The position numbers and the translations under genes were made by a program. A stretch of DNA of 41,317 bases, taken from assembly GCA_021163775.1 (NCBI GenBank), contig JAGGTI010000085.1, positions 1 through 41,317 of the forward strand, read 5' to 3'. This document shows, piece by piece, positions 23,021 through 29,331 of this stretch. The notes below the pieces were generated by a model. That model was not told the origin of the DNA, did not search any database, and worked only from the letters and a program-made list of their open reading frames with translations. The DNA comes from Candidatus Zixiibacteriota bacterium (lineage in GTDB: Bacteria > Zixibacteria > MSB-5A5 > GN15 > FEB-12). Numbering within the stretch: the stretch's first letter is position 1; each line of letters starts with the position of its first letter.

Positions 23021-24838
23021 TTAGCCTCTAAGGAACTTGCACAGCACTTTGGACCAACGAACACCGGAGATGCCGGTCAAGGCATCGTGGGCAAGCGTGG
23101 CTCCGTCCGCGGCCGTTGCAACCTTGTCCTGAAACATCTCGCTTAGCCGAACCACTTCGCTTCTTTGCCAGTCATGAGCGTTCTGCCCGAACATAAGTCC
23201 GGAGAGATTGTCCTCATATATCTTGGGACGAATTGTCAGCAGCCAACCATCGTTGTACGGTTTAGTCGAAAGAACTCTGGGGGTATCGACGACCGACTGG
23301 TTGACCACCATTACCTCACCATCCATTGGGGAACACACTTTCACTGACTCGCCGTCGCGGATCAGGCGCAGTGCCGGCTTTCCCCGTCGCAGTTTCTCGC
23401 CTGGTTTGGGCATCTCGATAGCGTCAATGCTACCAATCAAATGGGCTACCAGATCATCAAGCCCGATGCGGAAGGAATCATCCTTTTCGGAGCGCACCCA
23501 AGAGTGTCCACGAGAGTAGAAAAGATCAGAGGGCATCTCGCAGCCGAGCAGTGCCGGATCCAGTTCCTCTTCTGCTTCAGGTAACTCTGCGTAGGCAAGA
23601 GCCTCGAACTGATCGGCATTACGCGCAAGGTTATCCGAACCCATGATAGCCAGTAGCGAAGCGGGGTCAGCATACATGTCACCTAATTTCTTGAACTGCT
23701 CCTGGAAAGAACGTAACACCGCTTTTGAGATCAATGTGCGTTCACTGGGCGTCAGAATCAGACCGGAAGCTACAACTCCGGTAAGTATCGGTTGTGCCTC
23801 CACCATATTCAGGGTACCTAATTTATCCAGACGCAGTATCTCGTTTAAGAGCACTCGACCTGCGTTGAATGCTACATCTTCCGGGATGGTTTTAAGTACG
23901 CGACTAACACGTACAGCTGCCGCCAGCTCAGAAAGAGTGATCGATAGTCCCTTATACACTTTACCGAGCAACCCTTTGGCAAAGCTGGTCAGTGTAACTG
24001 CACGCTCAACCGTCTCGTCATCTAGACTAACAGGCTTGAACGTGTGGGACTGGAGTATCCGCTGAACGGTGAGAGCCATTTGTGCCGTAGCCATCGAGAA
24101 GTAACGGGTTGTTGCAATGTCATGGTGCAACTTCACCAGCATATTAATGTCAAAGGCAGGTGTCATATTGAGGAGGGACAATCCCTGTATAGCACGGAAG
24201 GCATCCCGTAACTCTTCCTGGGACCGTTCCCTGGAAACCGAGTTCAACAATCCATGTGGTAGTAATCCTTTCTCTAATATTGATTTGGCGAATGCTCTGA
24301 GATCGAGCAATTCAGGGCAGTCAAGGAACAAGGCTGACGCTACCAACATGAACTGTTCCTCTACAGTGCGTAGACCCAGAACATCCGGGGTGAGCTTTTC
24401 ATCCGGAGAGATTTTTCCAAGGTTGCGGAGCTTGAACGTTTGGCTCAACAGATCGACATGCAAACCGTTACGGCGGGATACTTGCTGAACAAGAGAAGCG
24501 TTAGCGCCAACAGACAGGCTCCCGATGCCCATCATAGTAAGCACCCGTGACGCGGCAGGGCTCGTGCGCGACCAGTTGGCCATGCATGGACCGGCGAACG
24601 GACAGGGTGGTTTCTGGGTCGCGCAGGCTTTAACATAACATTGGTCGAAAAAATCCCTGCTAAAGAAACGTCGTTGCTTATGCAAAGCAACCTTGGTCAG
24701 GGCGGTTTCCACTGGACATCCCTCGCAGTCATCTGGATGAGACTCGCATGTTTGTAAGGACACCGCACCGGATGATTTCCAAATACAATCATCCTTTCTT
24801 CTTTTTGCCTCAGTCTTAACAGTTTTGAAATCCTTCAT
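23021..24838 (-). CDS. Large helical protein with CX12CX6CX2C motif and non-lipoyl GcvH-like domain
   Basis: 605 residues from MKDFKTVKTE (AAAGGA upstream). Cys18, 31, 38 and 41 repeat the motif seen at 13926 and 15250, with one extra residue in the third gap. A second Cys group (67, 72, 79, 85; CPFAGPC) follows. About 350 residues of unrecognised, mostly helical sequence come next, then a GcvH-like domain at 441-538 (YSRGHSWVRSE, FRIGLDDLVAHLIG, PMDGEVMVVN, YNDGWLLTIRP). An ESVK string is present but lies four residues closer to the PxxG turn than in true H proteins, so it does not align with the lipoyl lysine. The tail HDWQRSEVVRL...GVRWSKVL matches the other two proteins. It is transcribed alone from a predicted sigma54 promoter. 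Confidence 0.82.
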   Translation of the reverse strand: MKDFKTVKTEAKRRKDDCIWKSSGAVSLQTCESHPDDCEGCPVETALTKVALHKQRRFFSRDFFDQCYVKACATQKPPCPFAGPCMANWSRTSPAASRVLTMMGIGSLSVGANASLVQQVSRRNGLHVDLLSQTFKLRNLGKISPDEKLTPDVLGLRTVEEQFMLVASALFLDCPELLDLRAFAKSILEKGLLPHGLLNSVSRERSQEELRDAFRAIQGLSLLNMTPAFDINMLVKLHHDIATTRYFSMATAQMALTVQRILQSHTFKPVSLDDETVERAVTLTSFAKGLLGKVYKGLSITLSELAAAVRVSRVLKTIPEDVAFNAGRVLLNEILRLDKLGTLNMVEAQPILTGVVASGLILTPSERTLISKAVLRSFQEQFKKLGDMYADPASLLAIMGSDNLARNADQFEALAYAELPEAEEELDPALLGCEMPSDLFYSRGHSWVRSEKDDSFRIGLDDLVAHLIGSIDAIEMPKPGEKLRRGKPALRLIRDGESVKVCSPMDGEVMVVNQSVVDTPRVLSTKPYNDGWLLTIRPKIYEDNLSGLMFGQNAHDWQRSEVVRLSEMFQDKVATAADGATLAHDALTGISGVRWSKVLCKFLRG

Positions 24839-24919
24839 GGCTATTTCCTTTCTCAATATCCTTCTATGATTTCCAAGACTCTACGTCTTTGGGTTTCTTA
24901 CAATGCTATTTTTGCTATC

Positions 24920-24936
24920 AGCAAACCCCGAGCCAA
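24920..24936 (-). promoter_or_regulatory. Predicted sigma54 (-24/-12) promoter on the minus strand
   Basis: Read on the minus strand the sequence is TTGGCTCGGGGTTTGCT, one mismatch from TTGGCACG-N4-TTGCW with the correct GG-N10-GC spacing. It would start transcription near 24909, about 70 bp before the H-domain gene at 24838. A CACAGT-N8-ACTGTG dyad at 25114-25133, roughly 180 bp upstream, is a possible enhancer. Confidence 0.7.
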
Positions 24937-25265
24937 CCGATGGCCTGTTGTTTTTTTTGCTGTAATTGCATGAACCCCTTCACCAAATAATACAGGCGAT
25001 GACCGAGCTCAAATTGCATTCCTCGCCCGGAGACGCATACTGGTGGATTCCTCCACATGTCACACCAACCAGGATGACCGGAAAGGACAGTTGCGTCCGT
25101 AAGTCAATGTCTACACAGTGAAATCGGACTGTGGGAGAACGCTACACCTGAAGAAATGAGCCTGTTTTTCCTCATTGAGAGGTCCGGTCGCAATATCGTT
25201 TTACTTTGAACAGTACATATATTAGGTTCAAGTGTTATTTGGGATGGAAGGGAACGTAACCTGAT
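24937..25265. other. Divergent intergenic region with a CACAGT-N8-ACTGTG dyad
   Basis: No gene is seen. The perfect 6-bp dyad at 25114-25119 and 25128-25133 is the clearest element and could serve the minus-strand sigma54 promoter or the plus-strand DRTGG operon. I found no sigma54 signature directed toward the DRTGG gene. Confidence 0.4.
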
Positions 25266-25613
25266 ATGACACTGAGAGAACTTGCTGAACTTCTGGAAGC
25301 GGAAGTGATTTGTGGTGAGCGTCATCTTGATGAGGAGTTCGAACGCGCCGGTGCGTCGGATCTCATGAGCGATGTGCTGGCGTTTGGCGAGTCTGGAATA
25401 GTTCTGTTGACCGGATTAGCGAATATCCAATCTATACAAACTGCCGAAATAATCGAAGCCAAAGCCATCGTTTATGTACGTGGCAAGAAACCAAGCAAAG
25501 AAGGAATCTCACTGGCCGAGAAGAGAAACATTCTCATACTGTCGACTAAGCTCTTCATGTACAAGGCGTGTGGTCTCCTTTACCGCAAAGGGATAGTCGG
25601 AGTGAGGAATTAG
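25266..25613 (+). CDS. DRTGG-domain protein 1
   Basis: 115 residues fitting the DRTGG fold seen in Pta and CBS/DRTGG regulators: MTLRELAELLEAEVICGER, DLMSDVLAFGESGIVLLTGLAN, AKAIVYVRGKKPS and ILILSTKLFMYKACGLLY. It is a stand-alone domain without a catalytic partner. A second one (27446) flanks the hydrogenase-like gene. Similar single DRTGG proteins accompany sensory [FeFe]-hydrogenases in Clostridia and Thermotogae. Their ligand is not established. It leads an operon of six genes with short gaps or overlaps. Confidence 0.82.
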   Translation: MTLRELAELLEAEVICGERHLDEEFERAGASDLMSDVLAFGESGIVLLTGLANIQSIQTAEIIEAKAIVYVRGKKPSKEGISLAEKRNILILSTKLFMYKACGLLYRKGIVGVRN

Positions 25614-25629
25614 AAGTGAGTGGAGCGGC

Positions 25630-26079
25630 ATGATGGTTTCTCATCACGATCTTTCGCGTACTTTCGAAATAAAGGGAAGAGATTTCAGCAAAGCCGGTTC
25701 TATATCTATCAACATCAAGGAGATTCTCAGGGAACTCGGCATTGATCCGGTAATTGTTCGACGTGTTGCTATTGCCTCATATGAGGCCGAGATGAACGTT
25801 GTAATGTATGCCAATAAGGGCGAAATGGTTCTCAGGTTGAATCCTAAGGTAATCCAGATTACTTTGGAGGACGAAGGTCCGGGTATTGAGAACATCGAGA
25901 TGGCCATGCAGGAAGGTTACACCACTGCCACCGATGAAATACGGGAGATGGGATTCGGCGCCGGTATGGGCCTGCCCAATATAAAGAAGAATGCTGACAT
26001 GTTCGAGTTAAAGTCCACGATCGGGAAGGGCACCTCGTACAACATCGTTTTTTACCTGAATTCGAAGGGGGATGTGTGA
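25630..26079 (+). CDS. RsbW-like anti-sigma/serine-kinase-type ATPase
   Basis: 149 residues, a stand-alone GHKL ATPase domain of RsbW type: SINIKEILRELGIDPVIVRRVAIASYEAEMNVVMYA holds the N-box-like region, EDEGPGIENIEMA the Mg/ATP-lid start, and GAGMGLPNIKKNAD the G2 box, ending in GTSYNIVFYL. It lacks a dimerisation/His box, so it is not a sensor kinase. Its stop overlaps the GTG start of the hydrogenase-like gene. RsbW proteins bind or phosphorylate partner proteins; here it probably relays the state of the H-cluster-like protein, by inference from context. Confidence 0.85.
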   Translation: MMVSHHDLSRTFEIKGRDFSKAGSISINIKEILRELGIDPVIVRRVAIASYEAEMNVVMYANKGEMVLRLNPKVIQITLEDEGPGIENIEMAMQEGYTTATDEIREMGFGAGMGLPNIKKNADMFELKSTIGKGTSYNIVFYLNSKGDV

Positions 26080-27449
26080 ACCAGTACTTTCACTCCATAA
26101 GCATTGATACGGAAAAATGTGACGGCCATATGAAATGTATGCGGGTTTGTCCCACACAAGCAATCCGTATCCGGAATGGAAAGGCCATCATCATAAAAGA
26201 GAAATGCATTGATTGTGGAGAGTGCATCAGGGTCTGCCCGAATGAAGCCATCGTGGCATTGACCGATCCCCTGGGTGAACGGAGCAGGTTCAAATACACA
26301 GTGGCCATCCCTTCCCCGGCACTATACGCCCAGTTCGGCAGGTCTATCCTGCCAGACAAGATTCTGGCCGGTTTGAAAAAGATCGGTTTTGATGATGCGC
26401 ATGATTTAGCCATCACCTGTGGGGATACGAGCTTGGCCATAGAGCATTTCCTAGATGAGTATAATGGTCCCAGGCCGCTCATATCTAATTGCTGTCCCTC
26501 CGTTGTAAGTCTAATCCAGGTGAGATACCCACAACTGGTCGAACACATCATTCCCATTAAGCTTCCTAAGAGGCTTGCCGCAAGGGAGATCAAGGAAAGA
26601 AAATCGAAAGAGCTTGGGCTCAAGCCGGACGAGATTGGGACGTTCTACATCACGCCCTGCCCCGTCAAGATGATAGCCATCAAGCAGCCTTCTTCCGAAG
26701 AAGAATGTTATATAGATGGAACCATTTCCATTGCCGATGTTTATGATCCGCTACTATCGGCTCTGGATAGTGAGGACGAAGGCGATTACCGTAAAAGCTT
26801 GGAAAGTGTCTGTATTCTTGGTATCGGGTGGGCGGTAGCTGGCGGAATGCACCGCACCCGGAAACTGAAGAATATCCTTGATGTCTCAGGGATTACGGAG
26901 ATTATCAAAACCTTCGATGATATCGAACGGGGTAAACTGCAGAACATCGACCTTGTCGTGGCGTATACATGTCCACAGGGTTGCGTGGGTGGATCACTGA
27001 CGATGGAAAATCGCTACATCTCTTATAACAAGATTATCCGACTACTCGAGACTCTGGAAGAGGAGAATATCGAAGCCTGCCGAGATAAGAGGGAGATCCG
27101 CGAACGCTATCACCAGAAGTACTTCCACATGCAACAAAAATACGAGCCTCGTCCCATCCGGGCGCTTGATGAAGATTTGGGCAAAGCCATCGAGAAACAG
27201 AGAAAAAAGGATGAAATATATAACTCTCTGCCAAAGATAGATTGCGGAATCTGTGGCGCCCCAACATGCATGGCTTTCGCTAAGGATGTGGTTAAGGGGG
27301 ACGCACAACTGTCAGATTGTATTTTTAATGTTCCCAGCAGATTCAAGGAACTAACCAGCGAGCTATCCAGTCTTTTGAACACTTTCGGCTCTATAGGCGA
27401 AAGCGAGGGACAGAAAACGAGTAAAGAGAAACGAAGGAAGAAATCATGA
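26076..27449 (+). CDS. Sensory [FeFe]-hydrogenase-like (HydS-type) protein
   Basis: 457 residues with a GTG start. The first ferredoxin motif reads CDGHMKCMRVCP (Cys15, 21, 25), with His18 where the second Cys normally lies; the next, CIDCGECIRVCP (44-54), is complete. The H-cluster motifs are reduced but keep the four cubane-coordinating positions: SNCCPSVVSL (Cys139/140), TPCPVKM (Cys195) and YTCPQGCVGGS (Cys299/303). They differ from catalytic enzymes (TSCCPGW, MPCxxKxxE, ECMACxGGCxxGGGQ). A C-terminal Fe-S domain (IDCGICGAPTCMAFAKDVV, then a distal Cys) follows, with no PAS after it. This suits sensory group C/D proteins rather than H2-evolving enzymes. It is coupled to both neighbours by overlaps. 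Confidence 0.85.
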   Translation: MNQYFHSISIDTEKCDGHMKCMRVCPTQAIRIRNGKAIIIKEKCIDCGECIRVCPNEAIVALTDPLGERSRFKYTVAIPSPALYAQFGRSILPDKILAGLKKIGFDDAHDLAITCGDTSLAIEHFLDEYNGPRPLISNCCPSVVSLIQVRYPQLVEHIIPIKLPKRLAAREIKERKSKELGLKPDEIGTFYITPCPVKMIAIKQPSSEEECYIDGTISIADVYDPLLSALDSEDEGDYRKSLESVCILGIGWAVAGGMHRTRKLKNILDVSGITEIIKTFDDIERGKLQNIDLVVAYTCPQGCVGGSLTMENRYISYNKIIRLLETLEEENIEACRDKREIRERYHQKYFHMQQKYEPRPIRALDEDLGKAIEKQRKKDEIYNSLPKIDCGICGAPTCMAFAKDVVKGDAQLSDCIFNVPSRFKELTSELSSLLNTFGSIGESEGQKTSKEKRRKKS

Positions 27450-27778
27450 CCTTGACAGAGGTTGTCGAAAGACTCGGACTCCATGTCCTAACATCCAGGG
27501 GGGGCGGCGACGTTAAGGTAACCGGAGGTTATGCCGGCGACCTTCTCAGCGATGTGATAGCCAACAGCAAGACAGGAAATCTTTGGATCACTATGCAGAC
27601 GCACCAGAATGTTCTGGCGGTCGTCAAGCTCAAGGACCTGGCGGGAATCGTCTTCGTGAACGGTCGCCAGCCCGACGAAGAGGTTATCCAGAAAGCTAAC
27701 GAGGAACACATAGCGGTTCTGAGCACGGATGAGTCGGCTTTCATCATTTCCGGACAGCTTTATCAGTTGCTAAAATAA
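27446..27778 (+). CDS. DRTGG-domain protein 2
   Basis: 110 residues, coupled by ATGA to the hydrogenase-like gene. It matches the DRTGG fold closely: MTLTEVVERLGLHVLTS, VTGGYAGDLLSDVIANSKTG, LAGIVFVNGRQPDEEVI and IAVLSTDESAFIISGQLYQLL. It keeps the SD(V/L) and T-rich ligand-loop features better than the first copy at 25266. Probably a small-molecule-binding regulator of the cassette; the ligand is unknown. Confidence 0.87.
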   Translation: MTLTEVVERLGLHVLTSRGGGDVKVTGGYAGDLLSDVIANSKTGNLWITMQTHQNVLAVVKLKDLAGIVFVNGRQPDEEVIQKANEEHIAVLSTDESAFIISGQLYQLLK

Positions 27779-27790
27779 CCTTGATCCACG

Positions 27791-28522
27791 ATGCTGAAAA
27801 ACTACAAGGCTGACCTGCATATTCACACCTGTCTTTCTCCATGTGCCGAAGTAAGAATGTCACCCGCAACGATAGTGAAGCGCGCTAAGGTTTGTGGCGT
27901 TAATATCATAGGTATCTGTGATCACAACTCGGCGGAGAATGTTCCGGCCGCGTTGGAGGCGGCACGTAGGCATGGCGTACATGTCCTCCCCGGTATGGAG
28001 GTGACTTCCTCGGAGGAAGTTCATATCCTGGCCCTGTTCGGTGCGCAGGAACCGGTCCTGCAACTTCAAGAGATCGTGTACCAACATCTGCCGGGTGAAA
28101 ACGATGAGGAAACCTTCGGTATGCAGGTGATCGCCAACGCCGCCGACGAGGTGTTAGGTTTCAATCAGAGGCTTCTGATAGGGGCTACGACGATCCGAGT
28201 GGAAGAGATCGTAAATAAAATTTGTTCATTGGGAGGGCTTGCCATCGCGGCTCATATTGATAGGGAAAGTTTCAGTATAATCAGCCAGTTAGGTTTTATA
28301 CCAGACAATTTGGCCCTTGATGCACTGGAAATATCCCCCGCTCTTTCCTATGAAGATGCCATGCGTAGGTACTCTCCATCTTTGCCATTGATTCACTCGT
28401 CAGACGCCCATAAGGAAGATGAAATTGGACGAAGTTGCACCCACTTTCTCCTCGAGGAGGTTAGCATTGGGGAAATCAGAAAAGCACTAAGGGGACAGGA
28501 GGGTAGAATAATTCTGCGGTAA
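27791..28522 (+). CDS. PHP-domain metal-dependent phosphoesterase
   Basis: 243 residues of PHP superfamily. Motif I is ADLHIHTCLSPCAEVRM, motif II GICDHNSAENVP, followed by HGVHVLPGMEVTSSEEVHIL and a C-terminal LIHSSDAHKEDEIGR, giving the His/Asp/Glu set for metals. It starts 12 bp after the DRTGG gene and ends 4 bp before the HATPase gene. Family members hydrolyse nucleotides or phosphoesters. The same PHP gene recurs in sensory-hydrogenase neighbourhoods of anaerobes, so it may make or remove a signalling nucleotide, by inference. Confidence 0.87.
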   Translation: MLKNYKADLHIHTCLSPCAEVRMSPATIVKRAKVCGVNIIGICDHNSAENVPAALEAARRHGVHVLPGMEVTSSEEVHILALFGAQEPVLQLQEIVYQHLPGENDEETFGMQVIANAADEVLGFNQRLLIGATTIRVEEIVNKICSLGGLAIAAHIDRESFSIISQLGFIPDNLALDALEISPALSYEDAMRRYSPSLPLIHSSDAHKEDEIGRSCTHFLLEEVSIGEIRKALRGQEGRIILR

Positions 28523-28526
28523 GAAA

Positions 28527-29072
28527 ATGGAAGATCTGTCACTGCATATACTTGATATCATGGAAAACTCCGTTGATGCACAGGCTCGGAGGATAGAAGT
28601 TCGCATCGATGAGGACCCGGACAGGGGCTTGCTGGCACTGGAAATCATAGATGACGGGAAGGGAATGGACGCCGAAACGTTGGAAAAGGCAATGAATCCT
28701 TTTTTTTCCACACGCAAGACGAGACGCTTTGGCCTGGGGTTGTCAATGATTTCGGAATCCGCTAAAGCAACCGGGGGTGAGTTGACTGTCGAGTCAGCGC
28801 CTGGAAAGGGTACCAGAGTAAAAGCAACTTTTCACCAAAACCACATCGATATGAAACCTCTCGGCGACATCCCGCAGACGCTGCTGACCCTTATTGCCGG
28901 GCGTCCAGAAATCGAGCTGAGCTATTGCCATACTATCGGAGGGGAGACGTTTTCCTTCAACACGAGGGAGTTTCAGGATCTGCCCACGGGCTCCCCGAAG
29001 GCGCTACGGAGGATCGGCGAGCACATACAGGAGGGGCTTGACAGGCTAACGAGAAACGCAAAGGACTCCTAG
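28527..29072 (+). CDS. Stand-alone HATPase (GHKL) protein
   Basis: 181 residues. The N box is DIMENSVDAQARRIEV, G1 IIDDGKGMDAETL, F box NPFFSTRKTRRFGLGLSMI, and G2 is in GLGLSMISESAKATGG. There is no HisKA domain or transmembrane segment. The ~55 C-terminal residues (DIPQTLLTLIAGRPEIELSY onward) are specific to this hydrogenase-linked ATPase type. With the RsbW-like gene at 25630 it gives the cassette two different GHKL ATPases, perhaps acting as a kinase/anti-factor pair. Confidence 0.85.
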   Translation: MEDLSLHILDIMENSVDAQARRIEVRIDEDPDRGLLALEIIDDGKGMDAETLEKAMNPFFSTRKTRRFGLGLSMISESAKATGGELTVESAPGKGTRVKATFHQNHIDMKPLGDIPQTLLTLIAGRPEIELSYCHTIGGETFSFNTREFQDLPTGSPKALRRIGEHIQEGLDRLTRNAKDS

Positions 29073-29272
29073 TGCGCGCCGCCTCCGGCTTCCAAATACT
29101 CCATGATTATAGCGATTGTCATAATAACTTTCCGATCGAAAGTGGTGGAGCGACCATTGGGGTTTGCAGAACTGCGTCCGAAAGCGCCGGTGGGATGAAA
29201 GAAAAACATTTCTCACTGCTCCTTGCCAAGTCACCGGAAGATGTCTCTTGCAACCTATACGAAATACGGTAA
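29072..29272 (+). CDS. Possible small ORF, unrecognised
   Basis: A 66-codon frame with a GTG start overlapping the upstream stop by one base. It contains HDYSDCHNNFPIES and CRTASESAGGMKEK, which resemble no family I know. Translational coupling makes it conceivable, but the composition is not distinctive and it may be chance. Confidence 0.15.
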   Translation: MRAASGFQILHDYSDCHNNFPIESGGATIGVCRTASESAGGMKEKHFSLLLAKSPEDVSCNLYEIR

Positions 29273-29292
29273 TAGCGTTCTCTGAACTAAGA

Positions 29293-29331
29293 TAGACAAG
29301 ATGATTTCGCGTACGTCTTCAGTCTTGTCTA
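29293..29331. terminator. Hairpin between convergent genes
   Basis: TAGACAAGA and TCTTGTCTA form a perfect 9-bp stem with a 21-nt loop, overlapping the stop codon of the minus-strand desulfurase-SelD gene. Its place between convergent transcription units suggests a bidirectional terminator, although no long T-tract follows. Confidence 0.35.

Noticed and set aside
24478-24838. Lipoyl-lysine assignment based on an ESVK string in the 605-residue H-like protein
   Set aside because: The string is at 23340 region of the gene but four residues too close to the PxxG turn to align with GcvH lysine, so it was not called a lipoylation site.
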